Of a DNA stretch of 64,000 bases, positions 43,091 to 51,333 are shown in pieces. Below the pieces are notes generated by a model, which had not been told where the DNA came from, did no database searches, and saw nothing but the letters and a program-made list of their open reading frames with translations. Source of the stretch: VXYK01 sp965214565 (lineage in GTDB: Bacteria; Actinomycetota; Acidimicrobiia; Acidimicrobiales; Aldehydirespiratoraceae); contig OZ243951.1 of NCBI GenBank assembly GCA_965214565.1, positions 1,922,001 through 1,986,000 on the forward strand, written 5' to 3'. Numbering within the stretch: the stretch's first letter is position 1; each line of letters opens with the position of its first letter. Both the position numbers and the translations under genes were made by a program.

Positions 43091-43735
43091 ATGATCGAAG
43101 CAGTCTGTTGGGATGTTGGCGGTGTGTTCTCCGCCAGGCCTGTGGACGCCATCGCTCGGATCGCGCAGCAGCACGGGCTTGATCCCGACGATGTCTTTGC
43201 GGCGGTCTTCGGGCCGTATCACCTCGACGGTGACCACGTTTGGCATCGGCTCGAGCGGGGGGAGTTGCCACTTGCCGAAGCCTGGAACGAGGTTGAGCGC
43301 GCCGTCGCTGAGCTCGGAATCGGGTTGACTCTGGCGGATTTCTTCGGGCAGTTCCGCACCGACGAGGCAGATCGGACGGTGGTGACCGAGACTGCGCGGG
43401 AGCTGCACTCAGATGGGGTGGCCATGGCGGTGGTCACCAACAACGTTGCGGAGTTCTCTGGTGGTGATGGGCCGGGGTGGCGCTCGATCGTGCCCATGGA
43501 GATAATGAGCGTGGTGGTCGACTCGTCGGCGGTCGGGATGCGCAAGCCCGATCCCGCCATCTATCGCCACGTTCTCGTCGAACTGGGAGTCGCTGCCCCG
43601 AGCGCAGTTTTCGTTGACGACATGCCGGCCAACGTCGAGGCTGCCCAGAGCGTCGGCATGCACGGGATCGTCGTCGGATCCGACCCGGCCCAGGCAATGA
43701 CCGAACTGAAGTCCCTCGTGATGCGGGTCGAGTGA
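43091..43735 (+). CDS. HAD-superfamily hydrolase (subfamily IA)
   Basis: 214 residues. Motif I WDVGGV (nucleophile Asp8; the second Asp replaced by Gly as in many IA members), motif II VVTNN, motif III K in GMRKPDPAIY and motif IV VFVDDMPANVEAA. Cap domain between residues 15 and 90. Dephosphorylates an unidentified small substrate. Confidence 0.85.
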   Translation: MIEAVCWDVGGVFSARPVDAIARIAQQHGLDPDDVFAAVFGPYHLDGDHVWHRLERGELPLAEAWNEVERAVAELGIGLTLADFFGQFRTDEADRTVVTETARELHSDGVAMAVVTNNVAEFSGGDGPGWRSIVPMEIMSVVVDSSAVGMRKPDPAIYRHVLVELGVAAPSAVFVDDMPANVEAAQSVGMHGIVVGSDPAQAMTELKSLVMRVE

Positions 43736-43750
43736 CGGCGGCCGGGTGCT

Positions 43751-44176
43751 TCAGTTGACGGTGAAGACCCACTCGATGTCGGTCAAGCGTCCGGGTGCAG
43801 AGATCTTCTCTATCGTGGCGACCACGCAGTTCTGGTCCGGCGCGAGGGCTTCCACCGGCCGGCCTGCCGAGGGCTGATAGATGAACTGTTGAAGCCCCTC
43901 GACCCGGCGGACATGCTCGGTGACCACCACCGGACGTGCACACCGTGCATCGGCTGAGATCGTCATCTCGACTAGGCGGTACTCGGGTTCGAGGTCGATC
44001 CCCACACGCTGCTGCTGCAGCACCTCGTCGTCGCGTTCGGGGATCAGGCCCTCCACTCCAGGGATCGACAGGGCCAGATCAGGCTGTTCGTCGTTGTTGA
44101 TGAGCGCGGCAGCGACGATCAGGGCGATGCCCGAGGCGATCAGGATCCCGAAAATTATCTGCTGTTTGCGGAGCAC
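43751..44176 (-). CDS. Membrane-anchored protein, unknown function
   Basis: 141 residues from GTG 44176. One N-terminal membrane helix (IIFGILIASGIALIVAAALI) and an extracytoplasmic domain of ~110 residues with two Cys (C95/C115 region) and the motif VTEHVRRVEGLQQFIYQPSAG. Divergent from the PASTA kinase gene with a 92-bp gap, which invites a link to envelope signalling, but nothing in the sequence proves it. Upstream in-frame sequence is shadow of the kinase gene. Confidence 0.6.
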   Translation of the reverse strand: MLRKQQIIFGILIASGIALIVAAALINNDEQPDLALSIPGVEGLIPERDDEVLQQQRVGIDLEPEYRLVEMTISADARCARPVVVTEHVRRVEGLQQFIYQPSAGRPVEALAPDQNCVVATIEKISAPGRLTDIEWVFTVN

Positions 44177-44268
44177 AGTGTGAAGTCTGCCAGATCGCGG
44201 TGCCCGCCCACCGGGCGGGCTGCACCGAGAGCCACTGAATTGGTGGTCGGTGGGGTAATTTGGTGCGG

Positions 44269-46134
44269 ATGTTCCCGTTTGATCCCGGCGCTGACGTCGG
44301 CCGTGTGCTGGGTGATCGTTACCGCGTGGTGGCCCCCATCGGTGCGGGCGCGTCCGCCAGGGTGTACGTCGCCGACGACGTGGTCCTGCGACGACGGGTG
44401 GCGGTGAAGGTCCTGCATGAAGCATTGGCGCAGGACGCAGCGTTCCTGCGGCGGTTCGGGGAGGAGGCACAGGCGGCGGCGTCGCTCAACCATCCCAATG
44501 TCCTCGGCGTCTACGACTGGGGCCAGGACGAGGGGCCCTTCCTGGTCAGCGAGTACCTGGGGGGCGGGAGCCTGCGCTCACTGCTCGACACGGTTGGGGT
44601 GTTGAGTCCCAGCCAGGCTCTGCTTGTCGCCCTTGAAACTGCCAGAGGGCTCGACTATGCACACACGCAGGGGCTTGTTCACCGCGATGTCAAACCCGCA
44701 AACTTGCTGTTTGGCTCTGACAAACGGCTGCGCATCGCTGATTTCGGTCTGGCGCGGGCTCTGGCCGAATCCGGCTGGACAGAACCGACGCAGACCGTGG
44801 TGGGCACGGTGCGCTACGCCGCTCCCGAACAGGCGAGTGGACAACGACTCGGGCCGGCCTCCGACGTCTACTCGTTGGCCCTGATCATCAACGAGGCGGT
44901 CAGCGGGGAACTTCCGTTCGTGGCTGACACCACGATCGCCACGTTGACGGCACGCGCCGAGAACCGCCTCGAACCCCATCCGGCTCTCGGCCCGATCCAG
45001 GGCATCGTGCGGCGGGCCGGAGCGCTCGATCCCGGTGAGCGTCCCACCGCCTCACAGTTGGTGACAGAACTGACGATCGCCGCCGGGGGCATGCCCCGTC
45101 CTGATCCGCTTGTGCTGGCACCGCCCTCCTTCGAGGTGGATCCCCTCGCAGCTGATCAGGCCCAGCTGCAGGCTTCGGCTGAGCAGCTTGAACAACTGGC
45201 CGTGGGGTCTGAGAAGAGTCCTGTGCCCGGCGTCGGCCACCGAGATCCGACTCCCGGCCGCGGCACCGCCGCCGTCTCCGTAGGTGGCGCTGTGACCGGT
45301 GGGGCCGTGACCGGTGGCGCTGTGACCGGAGACGATGAGACAGAAGCGGAGACAGTCGGCTCGAAGGCTCGTTCGTTCGCGCTGATCTCGGCTCTGCTCG
45401 TGTTCATCGCAGCGGTGGTTGGCGGTGCGGTGCTGTGGCGGCAGAACCGGCCGGTCACCCACGCGGTTCCCAGCCTGGTGGGAACGGATTTCTCTGAGGC
45501 GCAGACCGCGGTTGCCGACTTCGGTTGGTTGTTGGAGACCGTTGAGGTGCGCATGGACGGAACGGTCGCCGACGAGGTGGTGGCGACTGATCCCGGGCCC
45601 GGAGTCGAACTGGCCGAGGGGGAGACGCTGCGGTTGGACGTCTCTCTGGGTGAGGTCTTGGTGCCCGTGCCCGACCTTGTGAACCTGACGCTCGTCGAGG
45701 CGGAGGCGCGGCTCAGTGCGATTCGGCTGGGGGTGGGGGATGTCGAGGTTGTCGACAGCGAGGATGTGCCCGAAGGCGTCGTATTGGAAGTCTTGGGCGA
45801 TGTGGGCGTGACCGAGCTTGAGCCCGGCACCGACGTCAACCTTCGTGTTTCGGGGGGACCCGCCGACCGGGTGGTGCCGCCGGTCCCGGCGAGTCGAAGC
45901 CTCGTCGAGGCCGAGGGGTTGCTGCGAAGCTTTCGGCTGGTGCCTGTTACGGCCCGGGAGCGTCAGTCCTCCGATCTGGTTCCAGAGGGTGGTGTGGTCG
46001 ATTTTGATCCCTCACCGGGCGCGGAGCTCCCCGTCGATTCTGAGGTTGTGGTCGTGATCTCTGATGGTCCGGCCCCCGGGCCGGTGCCCGATGTGCTCGA
46101 ACTCAGCGCAACTGAAGCAATCCCAGATTCTTGA
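44269..46134 (+). CDS. Ser/Thr protein kinase with PASTA domains (PknB-like), C-terminally truncated
   Basis: 621 residues from ATG 44269 (TTG 44260 and GTG 44263 also in frame). Kinase motifs: GAGASARVY, Lys47 (VAVKVL), HRDVKPAN (138-145), DFG (158-160), APEQ. A GGAVTG triple repeat (about 339-354) lies in the juxtamembrane linker before a membrane helix (370-390). Three extracytoplasmic PASTA domains follow (~400-605), then the first 17 residues of a fourth before TGA. One base too many in CCC 46122-46124 explains the stop: dropping it restores IQILENLGFVVAVS, a PASTA continuation. It phosphorylates proteins in response to cell-wall signals. Confidence 0.88.
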   Translation: MFPFDPGADVGRVLGDRYRVVAPIGAGASARVYVADDVVLRRRVAVKVLHEALAQDAAFLRRFGEEAQAAASLNHPNVLGVYDWGQDEGPFLVSEYLGGGSLRSLLDTVGVLSPSQALLVALETARGLDYAHTQGLVHRDVKPANLLFGSDKRLRIADFGLARALAESGWTEPTQTVVGTVRYAAPEQASGQRLGPASDVYSLALIINEAVSGELPFVADTTIATLTARAENRLEPHPALGPIQGIVRRAGALDPGERPTASQLVTELTIAAGGMPRPDPLVLAPPSFEVDPLAADQAQLQASAEQLEQLAVGSEKSPVPGVGHRDPTPGRGTAAVSVGGAVTGGAVTGGAVTGDDETEAETVGSKARSFALISALLVFIAAVVGGAVLWRQNRPVTHAVPSLVGTDFSEAQTAVADFGWLLETVEVRMDGTVADEVVATDPGPGVELAEGETLRLDVSLGEVLVPVPDLVNLTLVEAEARLSAIRLGVGDVEVVDSEDVPEGVVLEVLGDVGVTELEPGTDVNLRVSGGPADRVVPPVPASRSLVEAEGLLRSFRLVPVTARERQSSDLVPEGGVVDFDPSPGAELPVDSEVVVVISDGPAPGPVPDVLELSATEAIPDS

Positions 46135-46177
46135 GAACCTCGGGTTCGTGGTGGCTGTTTCCTGTGGGTGTCCGGCG

Positions 46178-46651
46178 CTATTCCCGGAGAGTAACAGCGT
46201 CGATCTGCTCGGTCATTCTGCGCGCGGTTGAACCGAGCCCGGCGGCTTCGCCGGAACCTCCCGGCGGCGTCTCGGTTGCCAGCACCGAGTCGGCCAGCAG
46301 CAGCAGTTTCGACGCGTCGCCGGTGAGCTTCACCTGTCCACCCAGCAGCACTGGCATGACCGCGGCCGGGTCCCGTTCTACGAATATCTGATAGGCCAGT
46401 GAGTAGGGCATCTCGATCGTGAAGTCGGCGGCGCTCAGGTGCCCCTTGTCGAACAGCGGTGTGCCGTGGCTGGTGTCCAGGTGCAATTTCACGGTCGGCG
46501 CCTCGAAAGGGGTGTCGACTATCGTGACATTGGCCCGTACCTCCATGTCGGTCATGCCGGCCATGTCGGTCGCCGCATCACCAGGGTCGAGATCGTTACG
46601 GATTCGTCTGACTGTGTCGATCCAGGCTGGGCTCAGGAACCTGTGGGTCAT
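46178..46651 (-). CDS. SCP2-type sterol/lipid-binding domain protein
   Basis: 157 residues from ATG 46651 (TTG 46660 possible). GHLSAADFTIEMPYSLAYQIFVERDPAAVMPVLLGGQVKLTGDASKLLLL matches the SCP2 lipid-carrier fold. The enlarged N-terminal part is family-typical for actinobacterial SCP2 proteins. It could bind acyl-CoA or steroids. Convergent with the kinase gene; 43 bp separate the stops. Confidence 0.75.
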   Translation of the reverse strand: MTHRFLSPAWIDTVRRIRNDLDPGDAATDMAGMTDMEVRANVTIVDTPFEAPTVKLHLDTSHGTPLFDKGHLSAADFTIEMPYSLAYQIFVERDPAAVMPVLLGGQVKLTGDASKLLLLADSVLATETPPGGSGEAAGLGSTARRMTEQIDAVTLRE

Positions 46652-46710
46652 TGTCTGCAACTCTAGAACGTGCGCTCTTGTTCTGATCGTTCCCCTTATC
46701 CTTGAGGACC

Positions 46711-47013
46711 GTGGCTGGACGAATAACCCGCGATGAGGTGGTCCATGTAGCCCGTTTGGCGCGCCTTGAACTCGCCGACGGCGAGATCGATCAGTTCACC
46801 CGGCAGCTCGGCGCCATCCTGGAACATGCCGCCGACGTTGAAGCCCTCGAAGTGGCTGGCGTGGAGCCGACTTCACGTCCCTTGCCGCTGCGCAACGTGA
46901 TGCGCGCTGATGTGGTCTCGGAGTCGTTGGAACTTGAGGAAGTGATGGTCTGCGCACCGGACGTGCAGGACGGGCAGTTCCGGGTCCCCCCGGTGCTGGG
47001 CGAGCAACCGTGA
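46711..47013 (+). CDS. gatC: Asp-tRNA(Asn)/Glu-tRNA(Gln) amidotransferase subunit C
   Basis: 100 residues from GTG 46711, preceded by GAGG at 46704-46707. ITRDEVVHVARLARLELADGEI and the C-terminal 'LRADVV' region are typical of GatC, which stabilises GatA and links it to GatB. Stop overlaps the gatA start. TTG 46702 would add three residues. Confidence 0.9.
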   Translation: MAGRITRDEVVHVARLARLELADGEIDQFTRQLGAILEHAADVEALEVAGVEPTSRPLPLRNVMRADVVSESLELEEVMVCAPDVQDGQFRVPPVLGEQP

Positions 47014-48440
47014 GCGCGCTGGAGATCGCCGCCACGGTCAGATCCGGAGAGCGCACAGCGCTCGATGTGCTCGAGGAGCACCTTGCGCTGATCGCACAGC
47101 AGGATCCCGATGTCAACGCCTACAACCTCGTCACGGCCGAGAGCGCCCGCGCCCAGGCTGCGGCGATCGACGCGGCAGTGTCGGCCGGTGAGCCTGTGGG
47201 CCGGTTTGCGGGAGTGCCGCTGGCCACCAAGGACAACATGTGTACTCGGGGCGTCCCGACCACCTGTTCGTCGAGGATCCTCGAGGGTTGGCGACCCCCC
47301 TATGACGCCACGGTCGTGACACGGCTGCGTGAGGCGGGTGCGGTCAGCGTCGGCAAGACCAACCTCGACGAGTTCGCCATGGGATCCTCCACCGAGCACT
47401 CTGCGTTCGGCCCGACCCGCAACCCGCACGACCTCTCACGAGTGCCGGGAGGGTCCAGCGGAGGCACCGCCGCCTCGGTCGCCGCGGGGTTCACACCACT
47501 CGGTATCGGATCAGACACCGGCGGGTCGATTCGCCAGCCGGCGGCGTTCTGCGGTGTCGTCGGCATGAAACCGACCTACGGCGCTGTCAGCCGCTACGGA
47601 CTGGTCGCTCTGGCTTCGTCGCTGGATCAGGTCGGACCCTTCGCGGCCAATGTCGGCGACGCAGCGGCCCTCTTCGACGTGATCGCGGGGCACGACCCTC
47701 TCGACTCGACGTCGATCCGCTACTTCAAGCCGACAGCGCAAGCGGTGCTCGACGAGGGCGTCGACGGTCTGCGCGTCGGCGTTGTCAAAGAACTCGCAGG
47801 CGGCCCAGGGGGAGTACCGGGGCTCGACGGCGATGTGCTGGCCCGCACCGCAGAAGCCGTGGAGGCCCTCGCCGCGGCCGGCGCGCTGGTCGACGAAGTC
47901 TCGGTTCCGTCATCGACACTCGGCCTGAGCGCCTACTACCTGGTGATGCCGGCTGAGGCGTCGAGCAACCTGGCCCGCTACGACGGGGTCCGCTACGGCC
48001 TGCGGGTCGACGGTGCGACCACTGCGGAGATGACCACGGCCACACGTACAGCCGGTTTCGGAACCGAAGTCAAGCGTCGGATCATGCTCGGCACCTACGC
48101 GCTGTCGGCGGGCTACTACGACGCTTTCTACGGCAAGGCCCTGAAGGTCCGCACCATGATGCTCGAAGACTTCGCCCGGGTCTATGAGAACTTCGATGTG
48201 CTGGTCACGCCCACCACTCCGACCACGGCCTTCGAGCTGGGGGCACGCACGCAGGACCCGCTGACCATGTACGTCAACGACGTCTGCACGATCCCCTCCA
48301 ACCTCACCGGCCACCCCGCGATCTCGGTCCCGTTCGGCGTGGGCGACGACGGCATGCCGGTCGGTGTCCAGGTGCTCGCACCGGCCTCCCACGATGCGCA
48401 GACCTTCCGAGTGGCCGCCGTTCTGGAGGCGGCCGCATGA
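47010..48440 (+). CDS. gatA: Asp-tRNA(Asn)/Glu-tRNA(Gln) amidotransferase subunit A
   Basis: 476 residues. Amidase signature with the Ser-cisSer-Lys triad visible: Lys74 (LATKDNM), Ser149 (GGSSGG) and Ser173 (DTGGS). It produces ammonia from glutamine and passes it to GatB for conversion of misacylated Glu-tRNA(Gln) or Asp-tRNA(Asn). GTG start overlaps gatC; stop overlaps gatB. Confidence 0.95.
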   Translation: MSALEIAATVRSGERTALDVLEEHLALIAQQDPDVNAYNLVTAESARAQAAAIDAAVSAGEPVGRFAGVPLATKDNMCTRGVPTTCSSRILEGWRPPYDATVVTRLREAGAVSVGKTNLDEFAMGSSTEHSAFGPTRNPHDLSRVPGGSSGGTAASVAAGFTPLGIGSDTGGSIRQPAAFCGVVGMKPTYGAVSRYGLVALASSLDQVGPFAANVGDAAALFDVIAGHDPLDSTSIRYFKPTAQAVLDEGVDGLRVGVVKELAGGPGGVPGLDGDVLARTAEAVEALAAAGALVDEVSVPSSTLGLSAYYLVMPAEASSNLARYDGVRYGLRVDGATTAEMTTATRTAGFGTEVKRRIMLGTYALSAGYYDAFYGKALKVRTMMLEDFARVYENFDVLVTPTTPTTAFELGARTQDPLTMYVNDVCTIPSNLTGHPAISVPFGVGDDGMPVGVQVLAPASHDAQTFRVAAVLEAAA

Positions 48441-49912
48441 GCGGACCGGCGCCCGCCGCGACTGCGGACACGCCGGTGGAGCCAGCTCTGCCTGAGGGCT
48501 GGGAGCTGGTCGTGGGGCTCGAGGTCCATGTCGAGCTCGACACCGCCACCAAGCTGTTCTGCGGGTGCGCCAACCAGTTCGGTGCGCAGCCCAACACCAA
48601 CGTCTGCCCGACCTGTCTGGGGTTGCCGGGCTCCCTGCCGGTGATGAACGAACGAGCTGTGGAACTGGCGATGATCCTGGGCCGGGCACTGGGATGCGAT
48701 GTCAACCGGTCTGTCATGGCCCGCAAGAACTACTTCTATCCCGACATGCCCAAGGACTTCCAGACCACGCAGTACGACCAGCCGACCAACTCGAACGGCC
48801 GGCTGGAGCTGGCAGACGGGTTCGTCGTCGGTATTGAACGAGCGCACATCGAAGAGGACACCGGCAAGTCGGTTCACGTCGGCGGCGGAGGACGGATCAA
48901 CGAAGCCGTGTACTCACTCGTCGACTACAACCGGGCCGGGGTGCCGCTGATCGAGATCGTCAGCAGACCCGAGATACGAACGATCGAGCACGCCCGCAGC
49001 TACGTCGAGGAACTGAGGGCCATCGTGGTCGTCACAGGTGTCTCCGACGCTCGAATGGAGGAGGGCTCGATCCGGGTAGACGCCAACGTGTCGGTCCGCC
49101 CGCACGGTTCGTCGGAGTTGCGCACCCGCTGCGAGATCAAGAACATCAACTCGCTGCGGTCGCTCGGTCGTGCCATTGAGCATGAGGCGCTGCGCCATGT
49201 CGATCTCTGGTCCACCGGCGATGGACCGCAGCAGCAGACACGCCACTGGGACGAGGCCGCGGGCCGCACGACCCCGGGCCGTTCCAAAGAGGACGCCGAG
49301 GACTACCGGTACTTCCAGGAGCCGGACTTGGTGCCGCTCGAGCCCACCTTGGACGCGATCGCGGCGATCGACGAGGCGCTGCCGCCGCTGCCCGCAACCC
49401 GCCGCGCCGCGTTGCGTGAAGCGACGGGCGCCGACGCGGACGCGGCGCGCCTGCTCGTTGAGCGAGGCCAGGACTCTTTGGCCGTGGCTGCGGCCACATC
49501 CGGCGCAGACGCTGTCAAGGCGGTGACTCGACTGGTCAACGACCTCGCTGTCGATGACTGGTCACGTGTCGGCGTCGAGTCCTTTGCGGCCCTGATCAAG
49601 ATGGAGTCGAACGGGGAGCTCTCTGCGAGTCAGGCCAAGGTCGTTCTCGGAGACCTCGTCGAGCAGGGCGGCGACCCCGCTGCCCACGCGTCGCGCCGTG
49701 GGTTTGAAGCGATGGACACCACCGAACTCGAGTCGCTGCTCGACGAGTTGATCGTCGCCAATCCCGATGAGTGGTCACGATTCAGCGGTGGCGACGAAGT
49801 GGATCGCAAGAAGATGCAGGGGTTCTTCACCGGCCAGATAATGAAGGCCACCCGGGGGCAGGCCGACGGCCGAGCGGTCGCCCAACTCCTGGCCCAGAAG
49901 TCTCAGGCCTAG
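48437..49912 (+). CDS. gatB: Asp-tRNA(Asn)/Glu-tRNA(Gln) amidotransferase subunit B
   Basis: 491 residues. GLEVHVELDT, the zinc-binding Cys (FCGC...CPTCLGLPGSLP), and the C-terminal helical/YqeY-like tail are typical. It binds tRNA and performs the kinase/transamidase step. The stop overlaps that of the convergent MATE gene by 4 bp. The three gat genes are contiguous and overlapping, whereas in M. tuberculosis gatA and gatB are separated by pfkA (from memory). Confidence 0.95.
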   Translation: MSGPAPAATADTPVEPALPEGWELVVGLEVHVELDTATKLFCGCANQFGAQPNTNVCPTCLGLPGSLPVMNERAVELAMILGRALGCDVNRSVMARKNYFYPDMPKDFQTTQYDQPTNSNGRLELADGFVVGIERAHIEEDTGKSVHVGGGGRINEAVYSLVDYNRAGVPLIEIVSRPEIRTIEHARSYVEELRAIVVVTGVSDARMEEGSIRVDANVSVRPHGSSELRTRCEIKNINSLRSLGRAIEHEALRHVDLWSTGDGPQQQTRHWDEAAGRTTPGRSKEDAEDYRYFQEPDLVPLEPTLDAIAAIDEALPPLPATRRAALREATGADADAARLLVERGQDSLAVAAATSGADAVKAVTRLVNDLAVDDWSRVGVESFAALIKMESNGELSASQAKVVLGDLVEQGGDPAAHASRRGFEAMDTTELESLLDELIVANPDEWSRFSGGDEVDRKKMQGFFTGQIMKATRGQADGRAVAQLLAQKSQA

Positions 49913-51243
49913 CGGTCCGCACCCGTAACCTGCCATCTGGGGGTGCGGAAACGGGCTAGGAGCATGATCGCCCGCGCTATGAGCCATGCCGTCAGGCAGA
50001 ACCAGAGCCAGCCGATGCCCGCTCCGGTCGCCAACACTGCGAGCGCGCCACCGACGAGCACCACCGCGGCGATCCACATGGTGACCGCCAGGAAGCGGAG
50101 ATTGCCGGCACCGATGAGGATCCCGTCAAGGGCGAAGACCACGCCCGCGACCGGTTGTTGCAGCGACACATGGATGAGCAGGAAAGCGGTGAGGCTCACA
50201 ACGGCCGCGTCCGTGGTGAAGAGATGACCCAGCAGCGGCGACAGGAGCCCGACGATCGCGCCGAGGCCGACACCGCACCACAGCCCCCACTGGATCATTC
50301 TTCGACCCAGCGCCCGCGCCCGGGCGGCGTCCCCGCTGCCCAGGGTCATGCCGATCATGGCCTGGGCGGCGATGGCGATCGAGTCGAGGGTCAGGGCCAG
50401 GAGATTCCAGATCTCGAAGGCGATCTGATGGGCGGCAAGCTCGTTGGTGCCGATCCGTGCGGCCACCGCCAGCGTGACGGTGAGGCTGCCCCGCAGTGCC
50501 GCGGTGCGGATGAACAGGTCGAGCCCGTCGCCCGCTACCTGGGTGATGACACGCAGATCGGGCCGCAGGTCGACCCCGTGCGCCTTCACAGCGTTGCGGA
50601 TCCAGGCGACGAACACACAGGCGCCGATCCATTGGGCGATGACCGTCGACAGAGCTGACGCCCCGATCCCCTGGTCGAAGCCGAATATCAGCACAAGCTC
50701 GACGACGAGGTTGAGGACGGCAGTACCGAGGGCCACATAGAGCGGTCGTCTTGTGTCCTGCAGGCCCCGCAGGTACCCGACCCCGGCGAGTGTTATGAGC
50801 ATGGCCGGCACGCCCAGCAGTGAGATCCGGAAGTAGACCTCGGCATGGCCTGCGACGTCGTCCTCTCCGCCCATCAGCGAGATGAGGTCGTTGCGCATTG
50901 TCCATCCGAGACCCGCCAGCACGACCCCGATGAGCGTCGCGAGCCAGAGGCTCTGCACGGCGTGGTGTGCGGCGCGGCGCAGTTCTCTGGCACCGAGCAG
51001 CCTCGCCACGGTAGCGGTGGTGCCGTAGGCCAGGAAGATGAAGACCGAATATCCGATCAGCAGCAGCGACGAGGCGAGGGCGAGGCCGCCGAGCTGCGGC
51101 GTCCCGAGGCGGCCGACCACGGCGGTATCGGCCAGAATATAGAGCGGTTCGGCAACCAGGGCTGCCAACGCCGGGACCGCGAGGCGTAGGATTTCCCGAT
51201 CTTCGCTGGTCCAACGGCCACGGAGATCAAGGAGGGACGACAT
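49909..51243 (-). CDS. MATE-family multidrug/toxin efflux transporter
   Basis: 444 residues with twelve hydrophobic segments in two halves, typical of DinF-like MATE proteins (LAVPALAALVAEPLYILADTAVVGRLG is the characteristic N-terminus). It exports organic cations or other compounds with Na+ or H+. Divergent from the acyltransferase gene. Confidence 0.88.
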   Translation of the reverse strand: MSSLLDLRGRWTSEDREILRLAVPALAALVAEPLYILADTAVVGRLGTPQLGGLALASSLLLIGYSVFIFLAYGTTATVARLLGARELRRAAHHAVQSLWLATLIGVVLAGLGWTMRNDLISLMGGEDDVAGHAEVYFRISLLGVPAMLITLAGVGYLRGLQDTRRPLYVALGTAVLNLVVELVLIFGFDQGIGASALSTVIAQWIGACVFVAWIRNAVKAHGVDLRPDLRVITQVAGDGLDLFIRTAALRGSLTVTLAVAARIGTNELAAHQIAFEIWNLLALTLDSIAIAAQAMIGMTLGSGDAARARALGRRMIQWGLWCGVGLGAIVGLLSPLLGHLFTTDAAVVSLTAFLLIHVSLQQPVAGVVFALDGILIGAGNLRFLAVTMWIAAVVLVGGALAVLATGAGIGWLWFCLTAWLIARAIMLLARFRTPRWQVTGADR

Positions 51244-51333
51244 GGGAGCGAATGTTACGGCTACCAGTGAGCGGATGGTCCCCGAGTCCGGCAGTCACGA
51301 CTCGAACGGTCGTTGCCAAGCGTGAGCGCGACC

